17,418 bases of DNA from Firmicutes bacterium UBA4049. GTDB taxonomy: Bacteria; Bacillota; Desulfotomaculia; Desulfotomaculales; Nap2-2B. A program made the translations under genes and the position numbers. Positions 7,081 through 14,225 of the stretch are shown here, piece after piece; position 1 is the stretch's first letter; the number at the start of each line of letters is the position of its first letter. A model generated the notes under the pieces. It saw only the letters and a program-made list of their open reading frames with translations. It was not told where the DNA came from and did not search any database. Where the stretch lies: NCBI GenBank assembly GCA_002382755.1, contig DFZT01000100.1, positions 1 to 17,418 on the forward strand. Reading direction: 5' to 3'.

Positions 7081-7803
7081 ATGCTAAATAAGGGAAACTA
7101 TAACAAAAGCAAAGAACAGTACGTACACGAAATATTTACTGCCATAGCTCACAAGTACGATCTGCTTAATTCAATACTAAGCCTTAATCAGGACAAAGGC
7201 TGGCGCCGTTTTGCAGCAGGTGAACTAAACTTGAAGCCGGGTGGAAACGGCCTTGACGTTTGTTGCGGCACCGGCATGTTTGCTATTGAACAGGCCAGGA
7301 TAGTGGGGCGGGAAGGAAAAGTAACGGCGCTGGATTTTTGCGAGAATATGCTGGCCAGGGCAAAATCGAACATATCGGCGACAGCATTTTCAGATGTCAT
7401 TACGCTGGTTCAGGGAAACGCTGTCGATCTTCCTTTTCCGGAGGGAAGCTTCGATTGCGCATCCATCGGATTTGCCCTGCGCAATGTGCCGAGCATAGAA
7501 CAAACAATTCGGGAAATGAAGCGTGTAGTAAAAAAGGGGGGCAAGGTAGTTTCTTTGGAACTCTCCAAACCCGGCGCCCCTTTGTTTAAGCAGGCGTATT
7601 ATTTTTATTTTAACAACCTGGTACCGGCAATAGGGCGTTTTTGGTCGGGAGTGGGCGGCCCATACAGCTATCTGCCCAATTCATTGAAAGATTTTCCCCA
7701 TCAGGAGAAAATACGGCAGCTCTTCGAGGATGTCGGCCTGGAAAACGCCCACTATCATGAACTAACAGGCGGTATAGTATCGGTACATGTCGGGACAGTT
7801 TGA
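7081..7803 (+). CDS. menG: Demethylmenaquinone methyltransferase
   Basis: This SAM-dependent methyltransferase carries out the last step of menaquinone synthesis, C-methylation of demethylmenaquinone, at the membrane surface. At 240 residues it has the normal UbiE/MenG length. The N-terminal family signature is clear (FTAIAHKYDLLNSILSL, residues 19-35, then GWRR). SAM motif I is GLDVCCGTGMF at 57-67, and the second family signature FALRNVP is followed by a VVKKGGKVVSLELSKP segment. The gene ends in GGIVSVHVGTV, as expected for the family's C-terminus. The start has AAAGGA 14 bases upstream, a little far. It shares an operon with the HepS-like gene before it and with selA, which starts 16 bases after its stop or overlaps it by 17 bases, depending on the selA start. 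The alternative UbiE name is less likely, because ubiquinone is not expected in a Firmicute. Confidence 0.95.
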   Translation: MLNKGNYNKSKEQYVHEIFTAIAHKYDLLNSILSLNQDKGWRRFAAGELNLKPGGNGLDVCCGTGMFAIEQARIVGREGKVTALDFCENMLARAKSNISATAFSDVITLVQGNAVDLPFPEGSFDCASIGFALRNVPSIEQTIREMKRVVKKGGKVVSLELSKPGAPLFKQAYYFYFNNLVPAIGRFWSGVGGPYSYLPNSLKDFPHQEKIRQLFEDVGLENAHYHELTGGIVSVHVGTV

Positions 7804-7819
7804 TTGGGGGCTGAACAAT

Positions 7820-9283
7820 TTGGTTAAAAAAAGCGGAGAAAAGGCTTTGCATCAGTTGCCTCCTGTGAATGAAATTCTGCAGTCTTCCAAAATCAGTGAA
7901 CTATTAGGTTCATATCCGCGTGAAATGGTTCTTGAAATAGTGCGCGGCGCGCTGGATCACATTCGCGGGGAGTTAAGAAACAGTGAAAGCTCAAGTGAAA
8001 GCTCAATAGAAAAAATTTTTTCCAGGGAGCAGTTAAAGGATCTTGTCGCGCAGGAAACTGCCGCGAAGATTAAAAGGCTGTCAGGATCAAATTTAAGGAA
8101 AGTGATTAATGGAACCGGAATTATTCTGCACACAAATCTTGGCCGTTCGTTATTAAGCCCGGCTGCCTGTCAGGCTGTCTTTTTAGCCGCGTCAAGTTAT
8201 ATTAACCTTGAATTTGATTTTGATACCGGCAAAAGAGGTTCGCGGCACGCCGTTATTCAAGATATTCTTTCGAGGTTAACCGGGGCAGAGTCCTTTTTGG
8301 CTGTGAACAACAACGCGGCGGCTGTCCTTTTGGCTTTGAGCACATTGGCCCGGGAAAGGGAAGTAATTGTTTCAAGAGGCCAGCTTATAGAAATAGGCGG
8401 GTCGTTCCGCATTCCTGAAATTATGAAACAAAGCGGCTGCACTCTTGTTGAAGTGGGCACGACAAATAAGACATACGTTGATGATTACCGGACGGCGATT
8501 ACTGAGAGAACGGCGTTGATTCTGCATGTCCATACAAGCAATTACCATATTATTGGTTTTACCGGACAGGCGAGTATTTCCGAGCTTGTCAAGCTGGGGC
8601 GGGAGTTTAACCTGCCGGTAATGAGCGATCTGGGCAGCGGTGTTCTGGCCGACCTCGGGCCTTTTGACCTTCCGGTTGAACCCACCGTACAGCAGGTTCT
8701 GGACGCCGGTCCCGATGTGGTGACCTTTTCAGGGGATAAAATGCTCGGCGGCCCGCAGGCGGGAATTATTGCCGGCAAAAAGGAATTTATTGAGGAGATG
8801 AGAAGGAACCCTCTGGCCCGCGCTTTGAGAATAGACAAACTTACTCTGGCGGCTCTGGAAGCAACATTAAGGTCTTACTTGAATCCGGAGCAGGCCTTGA
8901 AAGAAATTCCAACGTTACGGATGATTGCCGGAAGCCTGGAAGATATCCGGTTAAGAGCGGAAGAATTGGCTTTCGAATTAAAAGAAGCAGTACAGAAAGA
9001 AGCGGAAATAACCGTTAGAAGCACTGTTTCCCGTATAGGCGGCGGGGCAATGCCGGCTGCGGAACTTCCTTCTTTTGCGGTAGCAGTCAAACCGCACAAG
9101 GTAAATACGGAACGATTAGGACAGCTTTTAAGATGCCATGAACCCGCTGTTTTAGGCAGGGTGCAGGAAGACTTCTTTCTTTTAGATTTAAGAACCGTCC
9201 AAAGGGGAGAAGAAAAAATAATCCTGGATGCGGTGTCAGGAATTTTGACAAAAGAGGGAAAAAAGGAATTATTCCAGGGGTGA
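7820..9283 (+). CDS. selA: L-seryl-tRNA(Sec) selenium transferase
   Basis: SelA is a PLP enzyme that converts Ser-tRNA(Sec) to selenocysteinyl-tRNA(Sec) with selenophosphate; the E. coli enzyme is a decamer. The conserved N-terminal QLPPVNEIL, the NGTGIILHTNLGRS segment, the GSGVLADLG loop and the PLP-lysine motif FSGDKMLGGPQAG (Lys307 in the numbering used here) are all present, and 487 residues fits the family. Two starts are possible. The TTG at 7820 has GGGGG nine bases upstream and leaves about as many residues before QLPP as in E. coli SelA. The ATG at 7787 gives 498 residues but has no visible SD and lies within menG. I prefer TTG. The selB start is five bases after the stop, so the two are almost certainly translated together. 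A 12-base in-frame duplication lies in the N-terminal domain. Confidence 0.95.
   Translation: MVKKSGEKALHQLPPVNEILQSSKISELLGSYPREMVLEIVRGALDHIRGELRNSESSSESSIEKIFSREQLKDLVAQETAAKIKRLSGSNLRKVINGTGIILHTNLGRSLLSPAACQAVFLAASSYINLEFDFDTGKRGSRHAVIQDILSRLTGAESFLAVNNNAAAVLLALSTLAREREVIVSRGQLIEIGGSFRIPEIMKQSGCTLVEVGTTNKTYVDDYRTAITERTALILHVHTSNYHIIGFTGQASISELVKLGREFNLPVMSDLGSGVLADLGPFDLPVEPTVQQVLDAGPDVVTFSGDKMLGGPQAGIIAGKKEFIEEMRRNPLARALRIDKLTLAALEATLRSYLNPEQALKEIPTLRMIAGSLEDIRLRAEELAFELKEAVQKEAEITVRSTVSRIGGGAMPAAELPSFAVAVKPHKVNTERLGQLLRCHEPAVLGRVQEDFFLLDLRTVQRGEEKIILDAVSGILTKEGKKELFQG
7982..8005 (+). repeat. 12-base perfect in-frame tandem duplication inside selA
   Basis: AGTGAAAGCTCA occurs twice head to tail (7982-7993 and 7994-8005), encoding Ser-Glu-Ser-Ser twice in the linker between the N-terminal domain and the PLP core. 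Perfect identity at every base suggests a recent slippage event. Being a multiple of three, it leaves the frame intact. Confidence 0.9.
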
Positions 9284-9287
9284 AGTA

Positions 9288-11213
9288 ATGACCAATATTA
9301 TTATTGGTACGGCAGGTCATGTGGATCACGGGAAAACAGCCCTGATTAAGGCTCTGACGGGAATTGACACAGACAGGTTAAAAATGGAGAAGGAAAGAGG
9401 AATCTCCATTGAGCTGGGGTTTGCTTTTTGCCGGCTTCCAAGCGGGCGCCGGGCAGGTATTATCGATGTGCCCGGTCACGAGCGATTTATTAAAAACATG
9501 TTAGCCGGGGTAGCCGGAATCGATCTTGTTTTGCTGGTCATTGCCGCTGATGAGGGAGTTATGCCCCAAACCCGGGAGCACATGGATATTGTCAGGTTAT
9601 TGCAGATCAACCGGGGAATAGTTGCTCTGACGAAGGTTGATTTGGTTGATGAAGAATTTTTAAAATTAGTCCGGGAGGACGTTGATGATTTCCTGAAAGA
9701 CACCCCTTTAAAGGACGCTCCTGTAGTGGAGGTGTCCGCAGTTACAGGCCGGGGGTTGGAAAAACTGCTGGAAAAAATCGACGAAGTCCCGGTAGAAGGG
9801 AAGGATACTGCAGGGCAGACACGGCTGCCTATAGACAGGGCTTTTTCCGTGACGGGATTTGGTACGGTAGTAACGGGTACATTGTGGAGCGGAGTAATTC
9901 ATACCGGAGACAATCTGGAGATTATGCCACAGGGGTTGATTGTCAGGGTGCGTTCCCTGCAGGTTCACGGCGAAAAAGTAAAAGAGGCCATAGCCGGGCA
10001 GAGAGTGGCTGTAAACATAGCCGGCATAGGAATAGAGCAGGCTCAAAGAGGAAGCGTTTTGGCAAAGCCGGGTTTTTTAAGGTCTGCCAGTCGCTTGGAC
10101 GCCCGGATTTCCTTGCTTGCAAATGTACAAAAAGAATTGGAAAACCGTACCCGCCTCCGTTTTTATCTGGGTACGGCTGAAATTCTCGGCAGGGTCGTTC
10201 TGTTGGACAGGGAAAAACTTTTACCGGGGGAAACCGCCTATGCGCAATTTTTACTCGAGGAAACGGTCGCAGCCGTCAAAGGGGATCGTTTCGTGTTCAG
10301 GTCGTATTCTCCCGTTTATACTTTGGGAGGGGGCGTCATAGTCGATTCGGCGTCCAGGAAACACAAGCGTATGCGGGAGGAAGTGATTGAAGCGCTGGTT
10401 ACCCGCGAACTTGGCCGTCCCACCGAACAGGTAGAAAGCTGCTTAAAAAGTCAGAATACGATTCTAAGCAGATCGGATCTGGCCCGGGCAACCGGAATGA
10501 ATGAGGAAGAAACCAGCCGGGCTCTTCAAGAACTGGCCGGTGAAAACAAAATATATATTCTTACAGTGGATCATGACCAATTTTTTATTTCCAGGGAGGT
10601 ATACAAGCAATGGGTTGAAAAATTGACCGGCTTGCTGAAAAAATATCATCATCAGTTTCCTTTGAGGGAAGGTTTCCCCCGCGAGGAGCTTCGTTCCCGG
10701 CTTTTCTCCCAGTTTACAACAAGACAGCTTCAAACGCTGCTTAAAATCATGGAGGAAGAAAATATTTTAAGTCCGGGTTCGAACACAGTAGCTTTAAAAG
10801 GTTTTCAGCCCAAACTTGAAGACGGCCAGCAGGAAATTATTAAGAGAATAGAGGATATTTTTTACAAAAGCGGCTTTCAGCCGCCGGATTGGGAAAGCGT
10901 TTCCGGGGAGGGAGGTTTTAACGAGTTGCAGTCTCAGGAGGTCCTGCAGTATTTTTTACGGCAGGGGACGCTGGTAAAGGTTGCGGAAGGCCTTTATTTC
11001 CACTCCGCTGCAATTGAGGATGCAAAAAAAATATTGATCGGGCATTTAGAAAAAAATAACGGGATTTCGATCGGAGAAATTAAAACCCTATTAAGCATTT
11101 CCCGAAAATACGCGCTGCCAATACTGGAATATTTTGACAGAACCAAGGTGACCAGAAGAGTGGGCGATAAGCGATTTTTACTTAAGCAAAAAACAACAGC
11201 CAACGGTTCATAA
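9288..11213 (+). CDS. selB: Selenocysteine-specific elongation factor
   Basis: SelB is a GTPase that carries selenocysteinyl-tRNA to ribosomes paused at UGA codons and binds the SECIS RNA hairpin through its C-terminal winged helices. The 641 residues match the family. G1 is AGHVDHGKT (9-17), the switch region is ERGISIELGF (36-45), G3 is DVPGHE (60-65), and G4 is TKVD (115-118) in the form seen in SelB rather than the NKxD of EF-Tu. Residues from about 380 onward hold the winged-helix repeats, for example a segment with LSRSDLARATGMNEEE and a later one near HLEKNNGISIGEIKTLL. AGGGGTGA immediately before the ATG overlaps the end of selA, indicating translational coupling. The partner genes selD and selC (tRNA-Sec) are not seen in this window. 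Confidence 0.96.
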   Translation: MTNIIIGTAGHVDHGKTALIKALTGIDTDRLKMEKERGISIELGFAFCRLPSGRRAGIIDVPGHERFIKNMLAGVAGIDLVLLVIAADEGVMPQTREHMDIVRLLQINRGIVALTKVDLVDEEFLKLVREDVDDFLKDTPLKDAPVVEVSAVTGRGLEKLLEKIDEVPVEGKDTAGQTRLPIDRAFSVTGFGTVVTGTLWSGVIHTGDNLEIMPQGLIVRVRSLQVHGEKVKEAIAGQRVAVNIAGIGIEQAQRGSVLAKPGFLRSASRLDARISLLANVQKELENRTRLRFYLGTAEILGRVVLLDREKLLPGETAYAQFLLEETVAAVKGDRFVFRSYSPVYTLGGGVIVDSASRKHKRMREEVIEALVTRELGRPTEQVESCLKSQNTILSRSDLARATGMNEEETSRALQELAGENKIYILTVDHDQFFISREVYKQWVEKLTGLLKKYHHQFPLREGFPREELRSRLFSQFTTRQLQTLLKIMEEENILSPGSNTVALKGFQPKLEDGQQEIIKRIEDIFYKSGFQPPDWESVSGEGGFNELQSQEVLQYFLRQGTLVKVAEGLYFHSAAIEDAKKILIGHLEKNNGISIGEIKTLLSISRKYALPILEYFDRTKVTRRVGDKRFLLKQKTTANGS

Positions 11214-11246
11214 ACCAGAACAAATAAAGGCAGGTGGAGTAATTTG

Positions 11247-12401
11247 GTGAATTTAAAACGCAACTTACTTTTTATTGCCCTGGCTGCATTTATTGCAGGA
11301 GTAATGTTTATGGGCGGCTGTCTTGCGGTAAGCGATCTTAACCCGCTTGCAGGGAATAAATCCGGAGTTGCAGGAAGTAATCTTGCCGGTGCTTCCGGGA
11401 CGCCTCCCGGAGTCAACGCGGAAGTTGTTGCAGAAATAGTAAGCAGCGCCGGTCCTGCGGTAGTTAAAATCGATACTGTGACGGTTCGCGGCCAGCAGTA
11501 CGATCCTTTTTTTAACGATCCTTTTTTCAGACAGTTCTTCGGCAATCCCTTTGGTGACAGGGAACCGCAGGATGAGCACGGTTTGGGATCCGGTTTTATT
11601 ATATCAAGCGATGGGTATATTTTAACCAACGAACATGTTATTGACGGCGCTGATAAGATAACAGTCACCCTGCAAGGGTTCAAAGAACCCCTGGAGGCCA
11701 GAGTAGTAGGGGCGGACTATAATTTAGACCTGGCCGTATTAAAAGTCAAAGCGGGAAGCAGCCTTTCCCCGCTGAAATTGGGTGACTCCAATAAGATTAG
11801 AGTTGGGAACTGGGTTATCGCCATAGGCAATCCGTACGGACTCGATCATACTGTAACGGTAGGCGTGATCAGCGCCAAGGGGCGGCCAATTAGTGTTGAA
11901 AACCGCAGTTATAAGAATTTATTACAGACAGATGCGTCAATTAATCCCGGGAACAGCGGGGGTCCTCTTTTAAATCTTTCCGGAGAGGTTGTTGGAATAA
12001 ACACTGCTGTCGCTCAAGCGCAGGGAATCGGCTTTGCCATACCGGCGAATACCGCTAATGATGTGATCCAGGAATTAATTAATAAGGGCAAGGTAGTCCG
12101 GCCCTGGCTGGGTGTCCAGGTGCAGTCTTTAAATGAAGAAACGTCCGCTTATCTTAATTACAAAGGAACAAACGGCGCTCTTGTGGCGGGTGTTCTTTCA
12201 GACAGTCCCGCCTCCTCCGCCGGATTAAAACAGGGAGATATTATAACCAAATGGGACGGAAAGGAAGTAGCGACGCCGGACGCTCTGGTTGAACTGATCA
12301 GCAAATCAAAAATCGGACAGCGTGTCCAGGTTACCGTGTACAGGGATGGCAAACTCCGCGCCATACAAATTGTGGTTACGGAGAAACCAGGTAAAATATA
12401 A
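11247..12401 (+). CDS. HtrA/DegP-type serine protease with PDZ domain
   Basis: An envelope quality-control protease that degrades or refolds damaged exported proteins. It has one N-terminal hydrophobic segment (about residues 7-24), a low-complexity linker, a trypsin-like domain and one PDZ domain (roughly residue 280 to the end). The catalytic triad is His130 (LTNEHVIDGA), Asp161 (YNLDLAVLKV) and Ser237 (NPGNSGGPL), all intact. The hydrophobic segment ends in MGGC, a weak lipobox-like pattern, so it could be a lipoprotein instead of a simple membrane anchor. GTG at 11247 is preferred because AGGTGGAG ends seven bases before it; the TTG codon just before it (11244) is only four bases away. 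It follows selB by 33 bases and probably ends the same operon. Length 384 is normal for the HtrA-like proteins of Gram-positives. Confidence 0.94.
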   Translation: MNLKRNLLFIALAAFIAGVMFMGGCLAVSDLNPLAGNKSGVAGSNLAGASGTPPGVNAEVVAEIVSSAGPAVVKIDTVTVRGQQYDPFFNDPFFRQFFGNPFGDREPQDEHGLGSGFIISSDGYILTNEHVIDGADKITVTLQGFKEPLEARVVGADYNLDLAVLKVKAGSSLSPLKLGDSNKIRVGNWVIAIGNPYGLDHTVTVGVISAKGRPISVENRSYKNLLQTDASINPGNSGGPLLNLSGEVVGINTAVAQAQGIGFAIPANTANDVIQELINKGKVVRPWLGVQVQSLNEETSAYLNYKGTNGALVAGVLSDSPASSAGLKQGDIITKWDGKEVATPDALVELISKSKIGQRVQVTVYRDGKLRAIQIVVTEKPGKI

Positions 12402-12408
12402 AGTTCGG

Positions 12409-12430
12409 CTGTTATAATACTGTTATAATA
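12409..12430. repeat. 11-base perfect tandem duplication after htrA
   Basis: CTGTTATAATA occurs twice head to tail (12409-12419 and 12420-12430), just after the htrA stop and before the terminator hairpin. Each copy contains TATAAT, but no -35 box or downstream plus-strand gene makes a promoter likely. Confidence 0.9.
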
Positions 12431-12431
12431 A

Positions 12432-12475
12432 ATAAAAGGATGCATTTACCAGGCATCCTTTTATAGTCTGTTTTT
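12432..12475. terminator. Bidirectional terminator between htrA and the acyl-CoA synthetase gene
   Basis: A perfect 12-base stem ATAAAAGGATGC (12432-12443) / GCATCCTTTTAT (12453-12464) surrounds a nine-base loop. Because the stem core GGATGC/GCATCC is flanked by A4 on one side and T4 on the other, it can stop transcription from both convergent genes. On the plus strand a further T5 follows at 12471-12475. Confidence 0.88.
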
Positions 12476-12500
12476 ATAGTCTGTTTTCAACTGTTTTCAA
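12462..12500. repeat. Nested tandem duplications (13 bases x2, then 10 bases x2) at the synthetase 3' end
   Basis: TATAGTCTGTTTT is repeated perfectly at 12462-12474 and 12475-12487. Overlapping its end, CTGTTTTCAA is repeated perfectly at 12481-12490 and 12491-12500. The second pair spans the stop codon of the minus-strand synthetase gene (12487-12489) and encodes its last residues, so the present C-terminus was shaped by the duplication. Confidence 0.9.
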
Positions 12501-14016
12501 TAATATTCTTTAACTCATGCTTTAACAGCTTTCCTGATGATGTTTTAGGCAATTCGTCTACTATGTGTATAACACGCGGAATTTTGTAGCCGGCCAGTTT
12601 ATCCTTGCAAAATTCCTGTAATTCCTTTGCGTTAATTATGACATTCTTTCTTAAGTGAACAAATGCGATAACTTCCTCTCCCCAGACGGGATCGGGCATC
12701 CCTGTTACAGCGACTTCAAATACTGCAGGGTGTGTATAAAGCACATCTTCCACCTCACGGGGGTGCACATTGAGGCCGCCCCGGACAAGCAGGTCTTTTT
12801 TACGGTCAACAATAAAAACATATCCTTCACTGTCCATATAGGCAAGGTCTTCCGTATGGAACCATCCGTTGCGCATTACCCAATTGGTTTCTTCCTCACG
12901 GTGATAATAACCCTTCATTACATTCGGACCGCTGACGACAATCTCGCCAACCTGCCCTGCCGGAACTTCCCGGTCTTCATAATCAACGATCTTCAAATTT
13001 ATACCGGGTAACGGTCTTCCTACGGAACCCGGTTTTTTAATACCCTCGACCGGATTTGAACAGATTAACGGAGAAGTTTCGGTTAAGCCGTATGCTTCGG
13101 TTATCTGCAACCCGAATTTTTCTTCAAACGCTTGAAAAGTATCTGGCGGAAGCGGATCTGCGGCGGTACAGGTGACCCGCAGTGAATTTGTTTTAAACCG
13201 CCGGGGTTCCGGAAAATCAAGCAGTATTCTGTACATTGGAGGTGTGCCGAAGAAGAAAGTAATTCCTTCTTCTTCGATAGTTCGCAGGATTGTTTCCGGC
13301 TTGGTCCAGATATCATGCATCACTACAGTTGCCCCGGCCATAAGCGGGGCATTCATTGCGCAGGTCTGGGCGGGAGCATGGTAAGCACGGGAAACAAGCA
13401 AGGCGCGATCCTCAGGAGTCAAACGGCAGAGTTCCAGAAACGCTATTGCATTGCTGTAAAGGTTCTGGTTGGTCAGCATAGCTCCTCTAAGCGTGCCGGT
13501 AGGACCATGAGTATAAAGAAGTTCAATTACGTCGTGATCATTATAATGATTTTCCGCAGGGAAAAATTCATCTCCGTTCTCCATTATTTCATTGAATGAA
13601 ATGGTTGTTTTAAAATTTCCCTTTTCGGAGCGAATTACAATTACATTGGCGGGCAGCCCGGTTCTTTCTTTTAACCTGATATAGTTGGAAGCTATCGAGG
13701 AATCCGTAATTACGGCAACGGGAAGAGCATCGGCGGCTATTTTTTCAATTTCGTTAAGGGCATATTGAGGGTTGATAGGTATAACCACGGCTTTAATCTG
13801 AATTATAGCGAAATAGGAAATGACAAATTGCGGGCAGTTCCCTAGAGCGATTAAAATACGGTCGCCTTTTTGAATACCAAAGTTTTTTAAACCATTGGCA
13901 AACCTGTTGATATGTTCTATTAAGCTGCCGTAAGTGATCCGTTTCTCATCGTAGACAATGGCTTCCTTATCTGGGTAAAGACTCCCAACTTCAGATAGCC
14001 GTGATACCAGACTCAT
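12487..14016 (-). CDS. Acyl-CoA synthetase-like AMP-binding protein with altered P-loop
   Basis: A member of the adenylate-forming (ANL) superfamily, of the type that activates a carboxylic acid with ATP and joins it to CoA. The 509 residues have the normal length and layout. A5 is YGLTETSP, A7/A8 are GWFHTEDLAYMD and DRKKDLLVRGGLNVHPREVE, and the C-terminal catalytic lysine is Lys496 in PKTSSGKLLK. The ATP phosphate-binding loop, usually Y-T-S-G-T-T-G-x-P-K-G, reads YTHGPTGTLRG at 168-178: the Ser, the first Thr, the Pro and the Lys are replaced by His170, Pro172, Leu176 and Arg177. Substrate is probably a medium- or long-chain or aromatic acid, not determinable here. AGGAGG lies eight bases before the ATG. 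The gene stands alone, convergent with htrA and divergent from the nitroreductase. Confidence 0.88.
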   Translation of the reverse strand: MSLVSRLSEVGSLYPDKEAIVYDEKRITYGSLIEHINRFANGLKNFGIQKGDRILIALGNCPQFVISYFAIIQIKAVVIPINPQYALNEIEKIAADALPVAVITDSSIASNYIRLKERTGLPANVIVIRSEKGNFKTTISFNEIMENGDEFFPAENHYNDHDVIELLYTHGPTGTLRGAMLTNQNLYSNAIAFLELCRLTPEDRALLVSRAYHAPAQTCAMNAPLMAGATVVMHDIWTKPETILRTIEEEGITFFFGTPPMYRILLDFPEPRRFKTNSLRVTCTAADPLPPDTFQAFEEKFGLQITEAYGLTETSPLICSNPVEGIKKPGSVGRPLPGINLKIVDYEDREVPAGQVGEIVVSGPNVMKGYYHREEETNWVMRNGWFHTEDLAYMDSEGYVFIVDRKKDLLVRGGLNVHPREVEDVLYTHPAVFEVAVTGMPDPVWGEEVIAFVHLRKNVIINAKELQEFCKDKLAGYKIPRVIHIVDELPKTSSGKLLKHELKNIIENS

Positions 14017-14123
14017 TTTTAAAACCTCCTTGACATGCCTCGGTGTTTGCCCTAATTACTTCTTCATAATTTAACAAATTCCTGCAAGCATCTTAATTTT
14101 ACTCATAAATCTATCAAAAAACA

Positions 14124-14157
14124 ATCTTTAAGGGAAAGAACATAAACCTTTAAAGAT
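14124..14157. repeat. Imperfect inverted repeat in the divergent intergenic region
   Basis: ATCTTTAAGG (14124-14133) and CCTTTAAAGAT (14147-14157) are complementary apart from one extra T, with 13 bases between them. The repeat lies in the 209-base spacer between two divergent genes and ends two bases before a -35 box (14160). It is a candidate operator or hairpin; nothing else is recognised in this spacer. Confidence 0.4.
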
Positions 14158-14159
14158 GT

Positions 14160-14189
14160 TTGACAAAGCCGGCAGGCGGGGGATAAGAT
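14160..14189 (+). promoter_or_regulatory. Promoter candidate for the nitroreductase gene
   Basis: A perfect -35 box TTGACA (14160-14165) is followed after 18 bases by TAAGAT (14184-14189, four of six consensus bases). Transcription would start near 14196, 30 bases before the ATG. No equally good promoter was found for the divergent minus-strand gene. Confidence 0.6.
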
Positions 14190-14225
14190 ACTTAATAACC
14201 GAAAGCGAAGGGACGGTACAGCTGG

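Noticed and set aside
7801-7803. In-frame TGA ending menG as a possible selenocysteine codon
   Set aside because: The protein already has a normal family C-terminus and length, and the frame meets TAA eight codons later.
11214-11246. A selC (tRNA-Sec) gene next to selB
   Set aside because: The gap is only 33 bases, and no cloverleaf of the required length of about 90 or more bases was found in any other spacer.
12409-12430. TATAAT within the 11-base duplication as a promoter
   Set aside because: No -35 box at proper spacing, and the only thing downstream on the plus strand is a terminator and an opposite-strand gene.
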